48,046 bases of DNA from Mesostigma viride. Taxonomy: Eukaryota > Streptophyta > Mesostigmatophyceae > Mesostigmatales > Mesostigmataceae. Within the stretch, counting starts at the first letter, position 1, and each line of letters opens with the position of its first letter. Location of the stretch: NCBI GenBank assembly GCA_009746045.1, contig RPFO01001059.1, positions 1 to 48,046 of the forward strand, in the 5' to 3' direction. This document shows, piece after piece, positions 1-10,900 of this stretch. The position numbers were made by a program, and so were the translations under genes. The notes beneath the pieces are model-generated. The model was not told where the DNA came from. It made no database searches and saw only the letters and a program-made list of their open reading frames with translations.

Positions 1-662
1 GGAAATAGGAAGGTAGCTGAGGTGAGTGAATCTGTGGCAAAAGCCTTGTCCATGGCATCTATAGTAGGGGGCATACTTTTTTTCATGTTGCCGGCGTTAG
101 CGGCAGGCGCGGGAGAGACGCGGCGGTTATCAGAAAAATGCAGGGTCGGCGGCAGGTTACGAAAAGTCGGCCGAGACTCCATGGCTATCGGGCCTTTGCC
201 GGGGAGTTATTAAAATTCTGCCAGGATTCCGTGGCGCGGGGGGCAGTCCCGTGGAGTTACCAGAAGTTGGCCGACAGCACGGTGCGTGCATGCATGGGGC
301 GCGGCGTCGGAGTTCCCTCAAGTTTCCCGCCAGTCCGGAACGCGTGCCGCGGTGCCGGCGGTTACCGAAAGTTTCCCGCGAGTTCGCCGGCAAATCTGGG
401 CCACAAACGAGGCGCTGTGGCGGGATTTGCGCCGTTTGCGCGCGGCCACCCCCGCACAACCGGCAGGATACCGCGTTCACGCCGGAGCTACGAGGATTTA
501 TGGGAAATTTGCCCCCCACCTGGCCATCTCTCACAAGCTGAAAGCCTCATGGCACCTCCCAACCAGTGGCAAGAATGCACCTTGTTACCATGTGATTTTC
601 GCATCTCGGCCGGTGTTCGACTAAAAGGGCCAGGTTTTTCTGTGTCCACTACATAGAAAACC
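1..662. repeat. Repeat-rich leader upstream of the D5 helicase gene
   Basis: No convincing gene is visible here. The stretch is built from degenerate units of roughly 40-60 nt that share a core like GGAGTTACCAGAAGTTGGCC or GGCGGTTACCGAAAGTTTCC. I see such cores near 125, 155, 207, 252, 308, 358 and 497. Open frames over 138-656 change frame from unit to unit and are low complexity, so they are probably by-products of the repeats. Position directly before a replication helicase would suit an origin or a regulatory region, but that is inference. Confidence 0.5.
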
Positions 663-3032
663 ATGGCTGGAAAGAAGAAGCTGTCACATCACCAATCCAG
701 GGGTGCAGGTGACAGCCCCTCCTCCCCCACCATGGAGGGCAGGGCATCCAAAAAGTCAAAGTTTGTGGATGATGCTGCTGAGGAGTCATCTGATGAGGAG
801 GGCAACAAGGGAGGGGAGGAGAGTGAGGATTTTTCGCCGGAAAACTCGCAAGACAGGGGATTTATTGATGATCAGCATGTGGACCACCCTCCTGTCATGC
901 CCAACCCTGCCACTGTGTTCCCAGATGATGATGATGAGGAGGAGGAGGATATGGAGGAGGAGGAGGAGGGCCCCACACCACCTCCAGAGGAGGAGGAGGA
1001 GGAGGAGGAGGCTGCTGGTGATGGTGGAGTGGATGGAGCAGCTGGAGCTCCTAGTATTGGGTCGCAGCCGGCGGGATACGACGACCTGAAGGCCTTCAGG
1101 AACCTTCTGGCCGACCCGGAGGGGATGATCACCTTCATCACCGACTGCAAGACCTTCTCGGAGGAGCGGATCATGGAAATCGCGCGCATGCTCAAGGTCG
1201 GCATCGTGGAGGCCCACCCCGCGTGCATCATGGAGGACATCTTCAAGCTGTACAAGCCAGAGCTCAACCCCTTCGGCGACGAGGACGACGACGCGCGCCA
1301 CGCCACCTGCTGGAAGTACGTGAACTGCTGCGACTCCGTCCCGCTCGTCTACGAGGCCCTCAACAAGAGCAACCTGGCGGTCATGTCAAGGCTGCACGGC
1401 CTCGTCGCGCAGATGGAGGAGGTGGGACCCACCGAACTCGTGGGTGATGTCACCGATGCCGTGGGGCGCGTCTTCACCATGCGTGAGGCGGTCTGCTGCA
1501 TCCTCGAGGCCCGGCTGCCCCAGAGGGAGAGGGAGAGCCTGCTCCTCTCCAAGCTGATCGTGCGGCTCTCCCACGGGAGCGCCGAGCTCAACGATCTGCA
1601 CAGGCTCATGGTCATCCTCACAGCACACTGGCACCACATGGGCTACAGGAAGGGGGAGGAGGACAGCGACGACGGGGTCTACGTCCGCGAGTTCACGCCC
1701 GAGGGCCACGACACCCACTACTGGAAGAAGGTAACCACCATCAAGAAGTGGGTGCGCGAGATGACCAGTCCGGAGTACCCCATCCCGTGGAAGATCTGCC
1801 AGAGGGATGGCAGCACGTGCAAGAAGGCCACCGAGCACATCATGGAGTCGGCGCCGGCCGCCTTCCCCGTCCGCCCCAAGGACCGCCACGTGTTCGCCTT
1901 CCGCAACGGCATATACCGCGCCGACACGGACGAGTTCTTCCCCTACGACGGCCCGCGCAAGCTCCCCAGCGACGTGGGGGCGTGCCGGTACTTTCCGGAT
2001 GCCCATGTGCCCCCCGAGTTCTTCGAGGAGGGCGCGTTCCGGGGCGAGTTCGAGGACGGAGAGTGGGTCGACATCCCCTGCGAGCCGGTGTCCACCGTAC
2101 TGGAGTTCCAGGGCTACTCGCGCAACGTGCAGAAGACCTTCTGGGCACTCGCGATCGGTCGCATGCTCTACAACCTCAAGGAGCTGGACATGTTCGAGGT
2201 CATGGTCTTCCTCAAGGGCATGGCGGGGTCGGGCAAGTCCACGCTCATCAACATCATGAACCTCATCTACGGGCCGGAGGTGGGCGTGCTGTCCAACAAC
2301 ATCGAGAGCATGTTCGGACTGTCCAAGCTCAAGGACAAGTACGCCAACATCACCGTGGAGATCGACGAGCGGTTCAAGCTCACCCAGAGCGACTGGCTGT
2401 CCATGGTCAGCGGGGAGCGCATCTCCATGGCCGTCAAGCACGGCGACCCCATCACCGAGGACTGGCGCCCCCCCCTGCTGGCCGCCGGGAACAAGATGTT
2501 CTGGACCTCGGACAACGCCAGCCAGATCAGCCGCCGCCTCGTGCTCTTCCCGTTCGACAAGAAGCCCGAGGAGCCCGACGCCACGCTGGCCCACCGGATG
2601 AAGGCCAACGTCGCGGCCATCATCGTGAAGGGCAACCGCGCGTACAGGGCGCTGGTGCGGGCCGTCGGCAGCCGGTCGGTGCACAAGTACATCGACCCCC
2701 AGTTCACCGAGTGGCGCAGGCAGGCCGCCGAGAGCTCCAGCCTGCTCATCACCTTCCTCAACTCCGTGTCCTGGGTCGAGCGCGGGGAGGAGTGCTACAT
2801 GCCCTGGGACCTGTTCGAGAAGAAGTTCACCGAGTGGGCGGGGGCGCGGGACAAGCGCAAGACCAACATGGACGAGGACTACTACAAGTACATCTTCGCG
2901 GAGTTCAACATCCGCGTGGTCAAGGACAGGACCTGGAAGAACTACCCGCGCAACTCCAACACTCGCAAGCGGGCCATCTGGCTCTACGGCGTGGACTTCA
3001 ACTTTGACGAGGAGGAGGCGGGCGGCGTGTGA
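663..3032 (+). CDS. D5-like SF3 helicase (replication helicase, NTPase)
   Basis: 789 aa. The C-terminal half is a superfamily 3 helicase of the poxvirus D5 type. Walker A GMAGSGKST is at about residues 518-527 and Walker B with the VEIDER motif at about 563-568. The sensor-like segment AAGNK is near residue 608, followed by the DNASQISRRLVLFPF segment typical of D5 proteins. Residues 40-130 are highly acidic and encoded by a purine-only GAG/GAT tract, which is probably disordered. The family unwinds DNA ahead of replication as a hexamer. In many relatives a primase domain is fused at the N-terminus; here I see none, and a primase is encoded separately at 42489-43979. The start is the first ATG. 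An AATAAA lies 122 nt past the stop. Confidence 0.93.
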   Translation: MAGKKKLSHHQSRGAGDSPSSPTMEGRASKKSKFVDDAAEESSDEEGNKGGEESEDFSPENSQDRGFIDDQHVDHPPVMPNPATVFPDDDDEEEEDMEEEEEGPTPPPEEEEEEEEAAGDGGVDGAAGAPSIGSQPAGYDDLKAFRNLLADPEGMITFITDCKTFSEERIMEIARMLKVGIVEAHPACIMEDIFKLYKPELNPFGDEDDDARHATCWKYVNCCDSVPLVYEALNKSNLAVMSRLHGLVAQMEEVGPTELVGDVTDAVGRVFTMREAVCCILEARLPQRERESLLLSKLIVRLSHGSAELNDLHRLMVILTAHWHHMGYRKGEEDSDDGVYVREFTPEGHDTHYWKKVTTIKKWVREMTSPEYPIPWKICQRDGSTCKKATEHIMESAPAAFPVRPKDRHVFAFRNGIYRADTDEFFPYDGPRKLPSDVGACRYFPDAHVPPEFFEEGAFRGEFEDGEWVDIPCEPVSTVLEFQGYSRNVQKTFWALAIGRMLYNLKELDMFEVMVFLKGMAGSGKSTLINIMNLIYGPEVGVLSNNIESMFGLSKLKDKYANITVEIDERFKLTQSDWLSMVSGERISMAVKHGDPITEDWRPPLLAAGNKMFWTSDNASQISRRLVLFPFDKKPEEPDATLAHRMKANVAAIIVKGNRAYRALVRAVGSRSVHKYIDPQFTEWRRQAAESSSLLITFLNSVSWVERGEECYMPWDLFEKKFTEWAGARDKRKTNMDEDYYKYIFAEFNIRVVKDRTWKNYPRNSNTRKRAIWLYGVDFNFDEEEAGGV

Positions 3033-3153
3033 GAGGCGCCTTTGTGTTTATCACCGTGCCCGCGTGGCCGGTTGGTGGTTGGCGTGCATGCCACAATTGG
3101 ATGTTTGCTGTGGTCCTTGTGTTTCCTATGCAATACTACTCCGATCCAAGATG

Positions 3154-3159
3154 AATAAA
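3154..3159 (+). terminator. AATAAA polyadenylation-like signal after the D5 helicase gene
   Basis: AATAAA lies in an otherwise GC-rich context 122 nt past the helicase stop codon and is followed by a T-tract. Similar hexamers follow the genes ending at 13552 and 47883. Confidence 0.4.
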
Positions 3160-3197
3160 GATGCTTTTTTTTATATCACGCACTGTAATTGACTCCC

Positions 3198-4009
3198 ATG
3201 AAGTGCAAGTCTCTCACTAGACAGCGCCAAAGATGCAAGAACCCGGCGGTTGTGGGCAGCCAATACTGTGGTCGCCATAGGAGTGGCGGGCAGTCTCGAA
3301 CGCACACAATGAAAGCGCGAAACAGCATTATCCGAGCAAGGATAATATTAGATAGAGAAAGACGGGCGAGACGGAGAGAAGCAGAGAGAAAGAGGAACAG
3401 GAGGAAGAAGAATGGAGACAGATAGAACGTGAAAGGGCGGGTACAATAGAAACGGGACGTGGATGGCAACTCAGGAACGATCCCATTATTAATCGTTATC
3501 CTTTCCCTGATTCGATTGCACGAGACACTGTTAACGAGGGGATTATGGGTGACGACAACGATATGGAGGACAAACACACCCGTCACGCGGAATGGGACCC
3601 CTCCCCTGGGAGTTTTGGTGGGTATGGCGGGGCTCATCAGCACAATCTGTCCAAGGCAAAGAAGGGCGAAACCCCGGTTATCCGAGATGTCTTGCGTCTT
3701 GGGAAAAAAGAAGTCGATAAGGAAAATGTGCGCGAACAGAACTACCAGACCCAGCTATACTTGGACAAGGCAAGGGGGTGGAGAGGAGAAGTCTATCCCA
3801 GGAGGCCGCCGAAGAGGTACAAGACCGCCTATTCTGTGGAAGAGTTTCGTAAGGCGGGAGTGCTCGAGCCGGCTACGGGGTACGAGTATGTGTCGGCCGA
3901 GTCGGATGAGGCGTACTTGTCCGCCGAGTCGGGTGATGAAGGCGACCAGAGTGAGCACGTGATGAGAGCGAGGAGATATGATAGCCTGAGTGACCGACGG
4001 TACAACTGA
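3198..4009 (+). CDS. DUF5763-like Cys/His module protein with charged coiled-coil (frame break)
   Basis: About 270 aa if a single base missing between about 3340 and 3410 is allowed for. The N-terminus has the C-x8-C-x10-C-x2-H pattern (C3, RC12, YC, GRH) shared by five other genes here, probably a small zinc-binding module. It is followed by an Arg/Glu-rich helix, then an acidic, Tyr-rich C-terminal half ending ..YDSLSDRRYN. The two open frames (3198-3425, and the frame read to 4009) join smoothly in the Arg/Glu-rich segment. The break is not at a long homopolymer, so a real frameshift is possible. ATG 3198 starts the Cys/His module directly and an A/T-rich TATA-like stretch (about 3171-3176) lies upstream. 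Function unknown. Confidence 0.6.
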
Positions 4010-4053
4010 GACGCCGCGGATATTTAATCGCCACAATAGTAATAAGCGCACTC

Positions 4054-4332
4054 ATGACATCCCTCAGACTCGCCCATCCCAGCTGGTCGTTCGCCTCGCC
4101 ACAACAGTCCACCGCGTGGGCGGGGGTCAGGCCGTTCCGCGGCGCGCAACAGCCCAGTCCCGTGACGTACGGACGAGGCGGCATGCTGGCCCAGCACGCG
4201 CGCGCCGTCTTCGCGGCACTGGGCTTGCCCCACGTCGCGGACTGCGACATGGAAGCCGTCGTGAGCGACGCGCTCCTCGGCCTGCTCATCTTGTGGCTGA
4301 TCCACACCGCTCGCGGGTCCGTTGCAGGGTGA
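4054..4332 (+). CDS. Small protein with C-terminal membrane segment
   Basis: 92 aa with no recognised family. The N-terminal 60 residues are polar and rich in Gly/Pro/Gln. A hydrophobic segment (DALLGLLILWLIHTA) spans about residues 69-83, suggesting a tail-anchored protein. It lies head-to-head in the gap after the preceding gene and converges with the minus-strand gene at 4286-4716, overlapping its 3' end by about 47 nt if that gene's frame is corrected. Confidence 0.5.
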   Translation: MTSLRLAHPSWSFASPQQSTAWAGVRPFRGAQQPSPVTYGRGGMLAQHARAVFAALGLPHVADCDMEAVVSDALLGLLILWLIHTARGSVAG

Positions 4333-4716
4333 GCGCCAGGCGGCGTATCGAATCCCTCGCGTTCGTCCCCCCTTGGTTCCGTTGGCGGGGGGCGGGGCCT
4401 TGGGTTTGCTCTCCCCCCCATTCGGCCCCCACTCGATGTACACCATGTTCTCCCCCACCTGCTTGACGCGGAACCCGCGATGGGTCAGCCGCCGTCCGAC
4501 GTGCTTCACCACCTCCGAGGCCTTGTAGATGGGCAGCCCGAACTGGTACAGCGGCACCGTGTAGAAGGCGAACTGCCGCCCCTGGCGCGCGCTCGACTCG
4601 ATCACCGTCTCCACGGTGTGCATGATGCGGTCCTCCGTGATGCGGCTACCCCGCGCGGATTCTCGAGACATGTTGTAGGCTCGGTCGGCGGTGATCACGC
4701 CCCTGCTGCGGTTCAT
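4286..4716 (-). CDS. DUF5759-like NCLDV protein (probable frame break near the 3' end)
   Basis: About 143 aa. The core at residues 35-90 (RQGRQFAFYTVPLYQFGLP, then GFRV and YIEW) resembles the small DUF5759 family of giant viruses, which has no known function. The tail is Pro/Lys-rich. In the deposited frame the ORF runs on to 4024 through low-complexity sequence antisense to the plus-strand gene. Allowing one extra base in the C6 run at 4367-4372 gives a short Arg-rich tail that stops at 4286. The start at 4716 is the first Met before the conserved region. Confidence 0.55.
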
Positions 4717-4742
4717 TTCGCCACCCTCACTAGATAGCACAC

Positions 4743-5335
4743 ATGGATATTTTCGGGAGCGCGCTCTGGTCGCACATGGAACAGTGGGCCACAAACCACG
4801 GGCACGGAGCCGCGGCCGCCGAGGAGGATGTCCCCAATGCCATACTGGTCGACCCCGAGTTCGGAAACGCCGCCATGATCGTCAGGTTCCCCCCCGACTT
4901 CTCCTACCACGAGGTGTGGAAGCTGTTGGGTGGCAAAGCCCCCCCAAGTTGATGGACATCGTCCGTCCGAGGCGCAAGGAGACGTGGGGCAAGGCCGTAG
5001 GCGTGTACGTGGGTGGGTCGGAGCCGCGCAAGCACAACCGTCTCGCCACACAGATACTGGGGGAGCCGATCCACGGGAGCGCGCTCATGATTAAGACGCT
5101 CGACGATGGAAAGACGCCCACCAAGGTGGTCCACACGTGCAGGAACGAGGTCATCGCCATGTCGCGGGTCCCAAAGGCGACGTGGATCGAGATCCTGTGC
5201 GCCGAAGAGAATGCCCCCGTGGCCGGGCACGCATACCCCACGTGCCGCGTGTGCAGGCGCCCCTACATGGCGCTCGAGAGGAACGCGCCCATCTGCACCT
5301 GCTCCGTGACCACGCAGAACGTGAGTGTGGTATAA
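4743..5335 (+). CDS. Hypothetical protein with Cys cluster (frame break at C7)
   Basis: About 197 aa if one base is missing in the C-run at 4939-4945; otherwise translation stops at 4952 after 69 aa. No family recognised. The C-terminal region has Cys pairs (PTCRVCRRPY, then ICTCS) that could bind zinc. A segment with GKAVGVYVGGSEPRKHNR precedes it. It is followed after 43 nt by the fibre-like block and may belong to the same late set, which is inference. Confidence 0.55.
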
Positions 5336-5378
5336 ACGGCCCCTTTTTTTCCTCGCACTAGTATGACTAGCAGCCGCC

Positions 5379-7060
5379 ATGACGACCTACTTGTGCGAGA
5401 ACCTGGGGACCACCAAGGTGAAGCGCATCGTCGCCAACGAGGTGGCGGGGGACACGGAAGCCAGCGCCACCAACAAGGACCTCACGCTCACCGGCACCAA
5501 CATCATTCTACAGCCCACCGTAGGGAACGTCCAGGTAGTGGGCACCCTCTCCGTGAACGACACGTCCGTGGACCTCGGGAGCTTCACGTTCCAAAACAGC
5601 ACCATCAGCGCCCCCGGGACGTTGACGATCGACGGGGAGACGAACGTGCGAGTGGGGGACGTCACGGTATCCGGCAGTACAATCAGCAGCGTCACGGGCC
5701 CGCTCTCCCTCACGGCCCCCGACAACGCCGTGCGGGTGGAGAACGTCACCTTCGCGGACGGCGCCGTGAACACCACCACGGGGGCGCTCACTCTGTCGTC
5801 CCAGACGGGCATCGTCCAAGTATGCGACGTCGCCGTTTTTGCGGACACGCTGACCAGCAACGCGGATTCGTTGCATCTAGGCGCGGCCGTGGACGTCCGC
5901 GTCGACAAAGACCTGTACTTGCACACGGGAGTTATCACCACGCCCGTCGACACCGACCTGCAGATCGCCCCAGGGAGCGGCGTGGTCCGGATCGTGGGCG
6001 AGCTGCAGGTGGACGGGGTGCTGAACAGCGTCGACACCATGACCACCAACCTGCAAGTGGACGACAAGACCATCACTCTCGCGGACGGTGCCGTCGATAA
6101 CGTGAAGGGCGACGGCGCCGGCCTCATCGTGGCCGGCAACGCCGCGTACGGCCCGCGAGCCCTCACATGGAACATGGGGACGGCCGAGACCAACCAGGAC
6201 AAGGGGGGGTACACCGGGTCGTATTGGCACCTCGAGGGCGGCCAGTTCATGATCTCTCGCACCATCGCGCAGGCTGATAGGAAGGCGCCGGGGACCGAGG
6301 TGCTGCTCTCCCAGCTCGTGAGCGGGGCGGACACCTACCGGTGGGAGTTCACCGGCGGGTCCGACGTCAGCAACGTCGGGGCCAGGTCTTTCGATCTGCT
6401 GAGCGGCATCACCTGGGACAACGGGATGTTGATCGTGAGCGGGACCGCGTCCGTCGACAACCTGACCCTCGCCGCGACGTACACCGTCGTCGTGAAGGTG
6501 ATTCCCCAAACGGACATGTCGGCGGTGAGCGGGGAACAGGACATCATTTTCAGCGGGGACGTCGGCATCGTTCTGCTCAACAACGGGCACGTCGCGCTCA
6601 AACACAGCGGCGGGTCGGTATCGAGCACCGCGGTGGTCGGAGCGGACCCGCTCGTGGCGGCCCTGGTCATCGCTGGCACCTCGGCCAGCGTCTACGTCAA
6701 CGGGGTGCAGGCGGTGTCGCCGCAGACCGTCACGCTGACGGGAAGCCAGACACTGTCGCTGCTCCACGGTGCCAGCGGGGGGCCGTCGGGTTCGACGACC
6801 TGCGAATCATCGACGGGGTGGCTGTCACGGATGCCAACACCTTGCTGTACGGGTGGCGGGAGATGTACGCGGAGCCCAAGACCGTCACGTACGGTTTCCG
6901 CATCGCCGACGACGAGAGCCTCGAGGTCGTGAAGGTGCGCGGCTCCAACTCCACCAGTCGCGTATTCCACGACCCCGCGCCGTGTACCGTGACGGGGTCG
7001 AACGACATGGGCTCGATCGCGGACGCCGCCGCGGACGTCATCATGCGGACCCTGAACTGA
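5379..7060 (+). CDS. Beta-rich repetitive fibre-like protein with LamG-like C-terminal region (frame break at G6)
   Basis: About 560 aa after allowing for one missing base in the G-run at 6777-6782; the uncorrected frame ends at 6932. Residues 1-240 are repeats of short strand-turn units rich in V, T, D and G (for example NVRVGDVTVSG, AVRVENVTF, IVQVCDVAV), as in beta-helical or beta-prism fibres. Residues 270-480 look like a concanavalin/LamG-type jelly roll, and the restored frame continues with GFDDLRIIDG, a typical LamG ending. No signal peptide is seen. It is the first of three consecutive plus-strand genes for putative surface proteins. A virion fibre or capsid decoration is the likely role, by inference. 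Confidence 0.65.
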
Positions 7061-7088
7061 AAATATCTACCCGTGATAGGATAAGGAA

Positions 7089-7925
7089 ATGGTCCAGCTC
7101 ACCGGAACGGTGCGCACCTCCTCGGTGGTGATCCAGAGCGACGGAGGAGACATCGGGGACTTCGAGATAAGGACGCACGATGACGAGTTGTCCATGCGGT
7201 TCCGGAAGGCGGACGGCGCGACCCAGGACGCGATGATGTACAGGGAGGACGACCAGGGGCCCAAGGCGCCATCCGTCAGCCCCTACTGGCTGATGAACGA
7301 CGACATGCAGGTCGCGGGCGACCTCCTCGTCACCGGAAAGGTCGTGTTGGGGGCCGCCCCCTCCGGCGACAACGATGCGGTCACCAAGGCGTACGCGGAC
7401 CAGGTGGCCATCGCCCCGGCCAGTCTGAACGACGCCACGGATGTGGAGTACACGGGCACGCCCGCCGGCGGTCAGATCCTCGCGTGGAATGGCACCGTCT
7501 GGACGAACAAGACGCTAAAGACGGCCTACTGGACCGAGGTGTTCCATTACAACGGGAACATGTCGGGAACCCCTGTCTATATGGTTACGGGAGCGGGGAT
7601 CCCGTTTGCGCCCTCTCTGCCCTACACCATCGACGTTGATACGCTGTGTGTGAGCGCCTTTAACCTCCCCAACGCCGCCACGCACGCCTTCACGGTGCTG
7701 GTGAAAAAGTTTGACGGCACCACCCTGGCGACGCTCTCTACCGGCGACATGCCCCAGGTGGACGTGTTGGGGCCTCAGGGGTCGGCGAGGGGCGCCTGGG
7801 TTAAGAAGAGCGTGACCCCTTTCACAGTCAGTGCCGCCGATGTCATATATCTTCAATTGTCGGACTACACGGGCACGGGTATCGCCGTGTCCGCTCAGTT
7901 GTCCGTGGCGCGACTGGAGAACTAA
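7089..7925 (+). CDS. Phage tail-fibre-like protein
   Basis: 278 aa. Residues 90-112 contain APSGDNDAVTKAYADQVA, close to the NDAVTKAYVD motif common in phage tail fibres. The rest is beta-rich with Thr/Ser/Gly/Asp. The C-terminal half may be a jelly-roll receptor-binding domain. It starts 28 nt after the preceding fibre gene and is followed by a larger one, so the three may be co-expressed structural genes. No signal peptide or membrane segment is visible. Confidence 0.65.
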   Translation: MVQLTGTVRTSSVVIQSDGGDIGDFEIRTHDDELSMRFRKADGATQDAMMYREDDQGPKAPSVSPYWLMNDDMQVAGDLLVTGKVVLGAAPSGDNDAVTKAYADQVAIAPASLNDATDVEYTGTPAGGQILAWNGTVWTNKTLKTAYWTEVFHYNGNMSGTPVYMVTGAGIPFAPSLPYTIDVDTLCVSAFNLPNAATHAFTVLVKKFDGTTLATLSTGDMPQVDVLGPQGSARGAWVKKSVTPFTVSAADVIYLQLSDYTGTGIAVSAQLSVARLEN

Positions 7926-7958
7926 TAATATCCGTTGTATTAATGAATAAACATCGAG

Positions 7959-10900
7959 ATGCACCACACGTCCGTGTTGAAAGTCTGCTCTATCCACGTG
8001 ACGGGATCGGCACCCGCCGCGTGGATCATTACTCAGGACAACGGAGTGCTAGTCGTTCGTAAAATGCCGATGGACGCTGACTTGTTGAGTATATCCCAGG
8101 ACGGGATGGTGCTTGACGGCGACGTCAAGCTCTCATCCGACCTGTTCGTAAACAGCGTGCACTTACCCGCCGACGCGGATTACGCCAACGCGGCCACCGG
8201 GAGTCTCGTCCCCAAATCGTACATGCCCTCTCGCCAGCACGCCTTCACGCAGGGCCTCGACCACGCGTTGGTGACGGACACCGAGAAAGATGCCAACTAT
8301 TACAACAACACCCAACCGGACGCGTTGTGGTATTACGCAACTTCCAAGTGGGGGCCGTACACTATATCGCAAACGGAGTACGCGCGTCGGAGTCGAGTGT
8401 TCACCGCTGTCGTCCCGTGGGCCGAGACCCAGACGCCCGCCTTTCGGTACGCCTCCTTCGGTTCCCCGCCCTCCGGCCAATCCGTCGCGGTCATCAACGC
8501 GTTTCCCCACGCCCAAAGCGCGTTGATCGACGGCTTGACCCTCTTCCTCCGCGGTCTGCAGATCGGCAGCGGCGGGGGCGGCAACCTGATCAGCGTCAAG
8601 GTGCGCGTGCACGACACCGCGGTCGGGACGGGCCTATACGATGACGAGGTGGTCCGCGAGGCGGACATGGCATCCGACGAGGCCGTGAGCGTCAACGGAT
8701 CCTTCGCCGACGGGCGGTGGAGCTGGAAGAAGTCCCTGGCATGGGCCGGCGTTGGCAGGATTACCATGAACGCCGGATCGGCCTACCGCGTATCCCTCAG
8801 GATCACGCTCTCCTCCCCGGTCGCGCAGGCGGACACGAACACCTACGCCACCGTGCATCTCAGGAACCTGAGCGCCACCTTCGGCGCGGAGACGTTCTCC
8901 GGATCCGTGCCCGCTCCGACGGCCACCGCGACCACGATCACCGTTACCCACTCCCTCGCCATGTCGGGGGGAACAACTGGGCGGTCCTGTGTCGCGTGTA
9001 CAGCGCCTCCAAGGCCTCCGCCACCGCCGCCGAGATCTACACCAGGTCGGGCGTGGCCGCGTCCCAGTTGGTGGCATCCGCGGCGGTCAACCGCGACAGT
9101 GACGGGACCGTGAGTTCCACCCCCCTGGTGATCTCGGGGCTGACCCCCTCCGCCACCTACCACGTCTACGTCGTCGCCAAGGGATCCTCGGGCGCGTACA
9201 GTCAAGCGTACGAACACGTCGTGGTCATGTCCACCCCTCCCTTGCTCACCCTGACGGCCGCCGCGTCGTACCTGGCCAGCAGCCCCGCCGTGACGGCCAC
9301 CTTCTCCAAGACCGTCACCGGGTTCGCGATCGGCGACGTCTCCGTGACCAACGGGACCGTCGACACCGTGACCGGCAGCGGCACGACCTACACCATCGCG
9401 CTCAAGGATATTACCCCCTACTCTCCTACCACCGTGAGCGTGGGCGCCGGCGCCGCCGTGGACTCGCTCGGGGACGGCAACACCGCGGCGAACCCCGTGA
9501 CCTTCACGTACGCCCCCCGCCCGCGGTGACCCTCTCCACTACGAGCCTGACTCCCCGGACGCCCAACCCCGTCGCCAGGCCCGTGACGGCCACCTTCACC
9601 CGCCCGGTCACCGGATTCGTGGTGGGCGACGTCGCCGTGACCAACGCGAGCGTCTCCGACTTCGTCGCCGTCGACGCCGCCACCTACACGTTCAACGTCA
9701 CCCCCACCATGGCCGACAACGCGACGACCGTGAACGTGGGCGCCGACGTCGCGACGGACACCTTGACGGGGTTCGGCAACACGGCGGCCGCGACCCTCAG
9801 CTTCACCTACTCGTACGACCCCTCCTTAGACACCGCTTTGTACGCGTGGTACGACCCGTCGGACGGCACCACCCTTTTCAGCAACACGGGGGGCACCGCC
9901 GTCCAGAGCACCGCGGGAGGGAACGTGCTGCGGATGAACGACAAGAAGAACCTGGCCTCGGGGTATCACGTGTCCCAGTCCAATTCCGCGAAGACGCCCA
10001 CACTGGACACCACCGAGCTCAACGGGAAGACGTCCCTCCGCTTCATCAACAGTCGCTCCGGACTTCTGACCTCGTCCTCCTCTACATTCTGGGGATCTAT
10101 CGGGACCAAGTCGTCCGTGGTGATAGTCGCCAAACAGCTGATAACTGCTACGTACCCCGACACCAACAACCCCGGAACCACGGACTATATCAGAGGATTC
10201 ATGTTTGGAAGCACGACGTCGGTGAGAGCGAATCGGTTAAGTTACCATACCACAGGGCCAGGTAACGTCGTAGCCGTGACACAGGGTCCTGGGACAACCC
10301 AGGTATATGTCTCGATGGCCGTAAGACATCATTTTTTCGACAACTCGCAGCACGTCCTCGCGCTTTCGGTGGACACGGTATCGAACACTTGCACAACCAG
10401 ATTCGACGGGCGTACCGCAGACGCGGCTGGCGGGTCAGATCCCGAAACCTTCACAGGCAATCTCGCCGTCGGTGGCGATTCGAATAACGCAGTCCGCGCC
10501 TTCGACGGGTGGATTGGCGAGATCCTCATCTACAACACCGCGAAGACCTCCGCCGAGTTGGAGCTGATCCGCGGGTACCTCGTGAACAAGTGGGGGACTC
10601 CGCAGACGATTCTTCTCACCGTCGGCCTGACCACTTCCACCGCGACCCCGACGACCAGCCCCGTCTCCGTGACCGCCACCTTCTCCGAATCCGTCGCGGA
10701 CTTCGCGTCCGGGGACGTCGCGGTGACCAACGGGTCCGTCACGGCTTTCTCGGGCAGCGGCACCACGTACACGATCACGGTCACGCCCACCACCCCCTTC
10801 ACGCCCACGACCGTAGATGTGGCTGCCAACGCGGCCCAGACGGCGTCCGGGAAGCTCAACATCGTCGCGAACCAGTTGACGTTCACCTACACGCCGCCGC

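Noticed and set aside
138-656. Overlapping open frames upstream of the D5 helicase gene
   Set aside because: They read degenerate repeats in several frames on both strands, have Arg/Pro-rich composition and no consistent product.
1386-2684. Long minus-strand frame antisense to the D5 helicase
   Set aside because: Shadow frame in GC-rich coding DNA; His/Leu/Val/Gly-rich with no motif, while the plus frame has clear helicase motifs.
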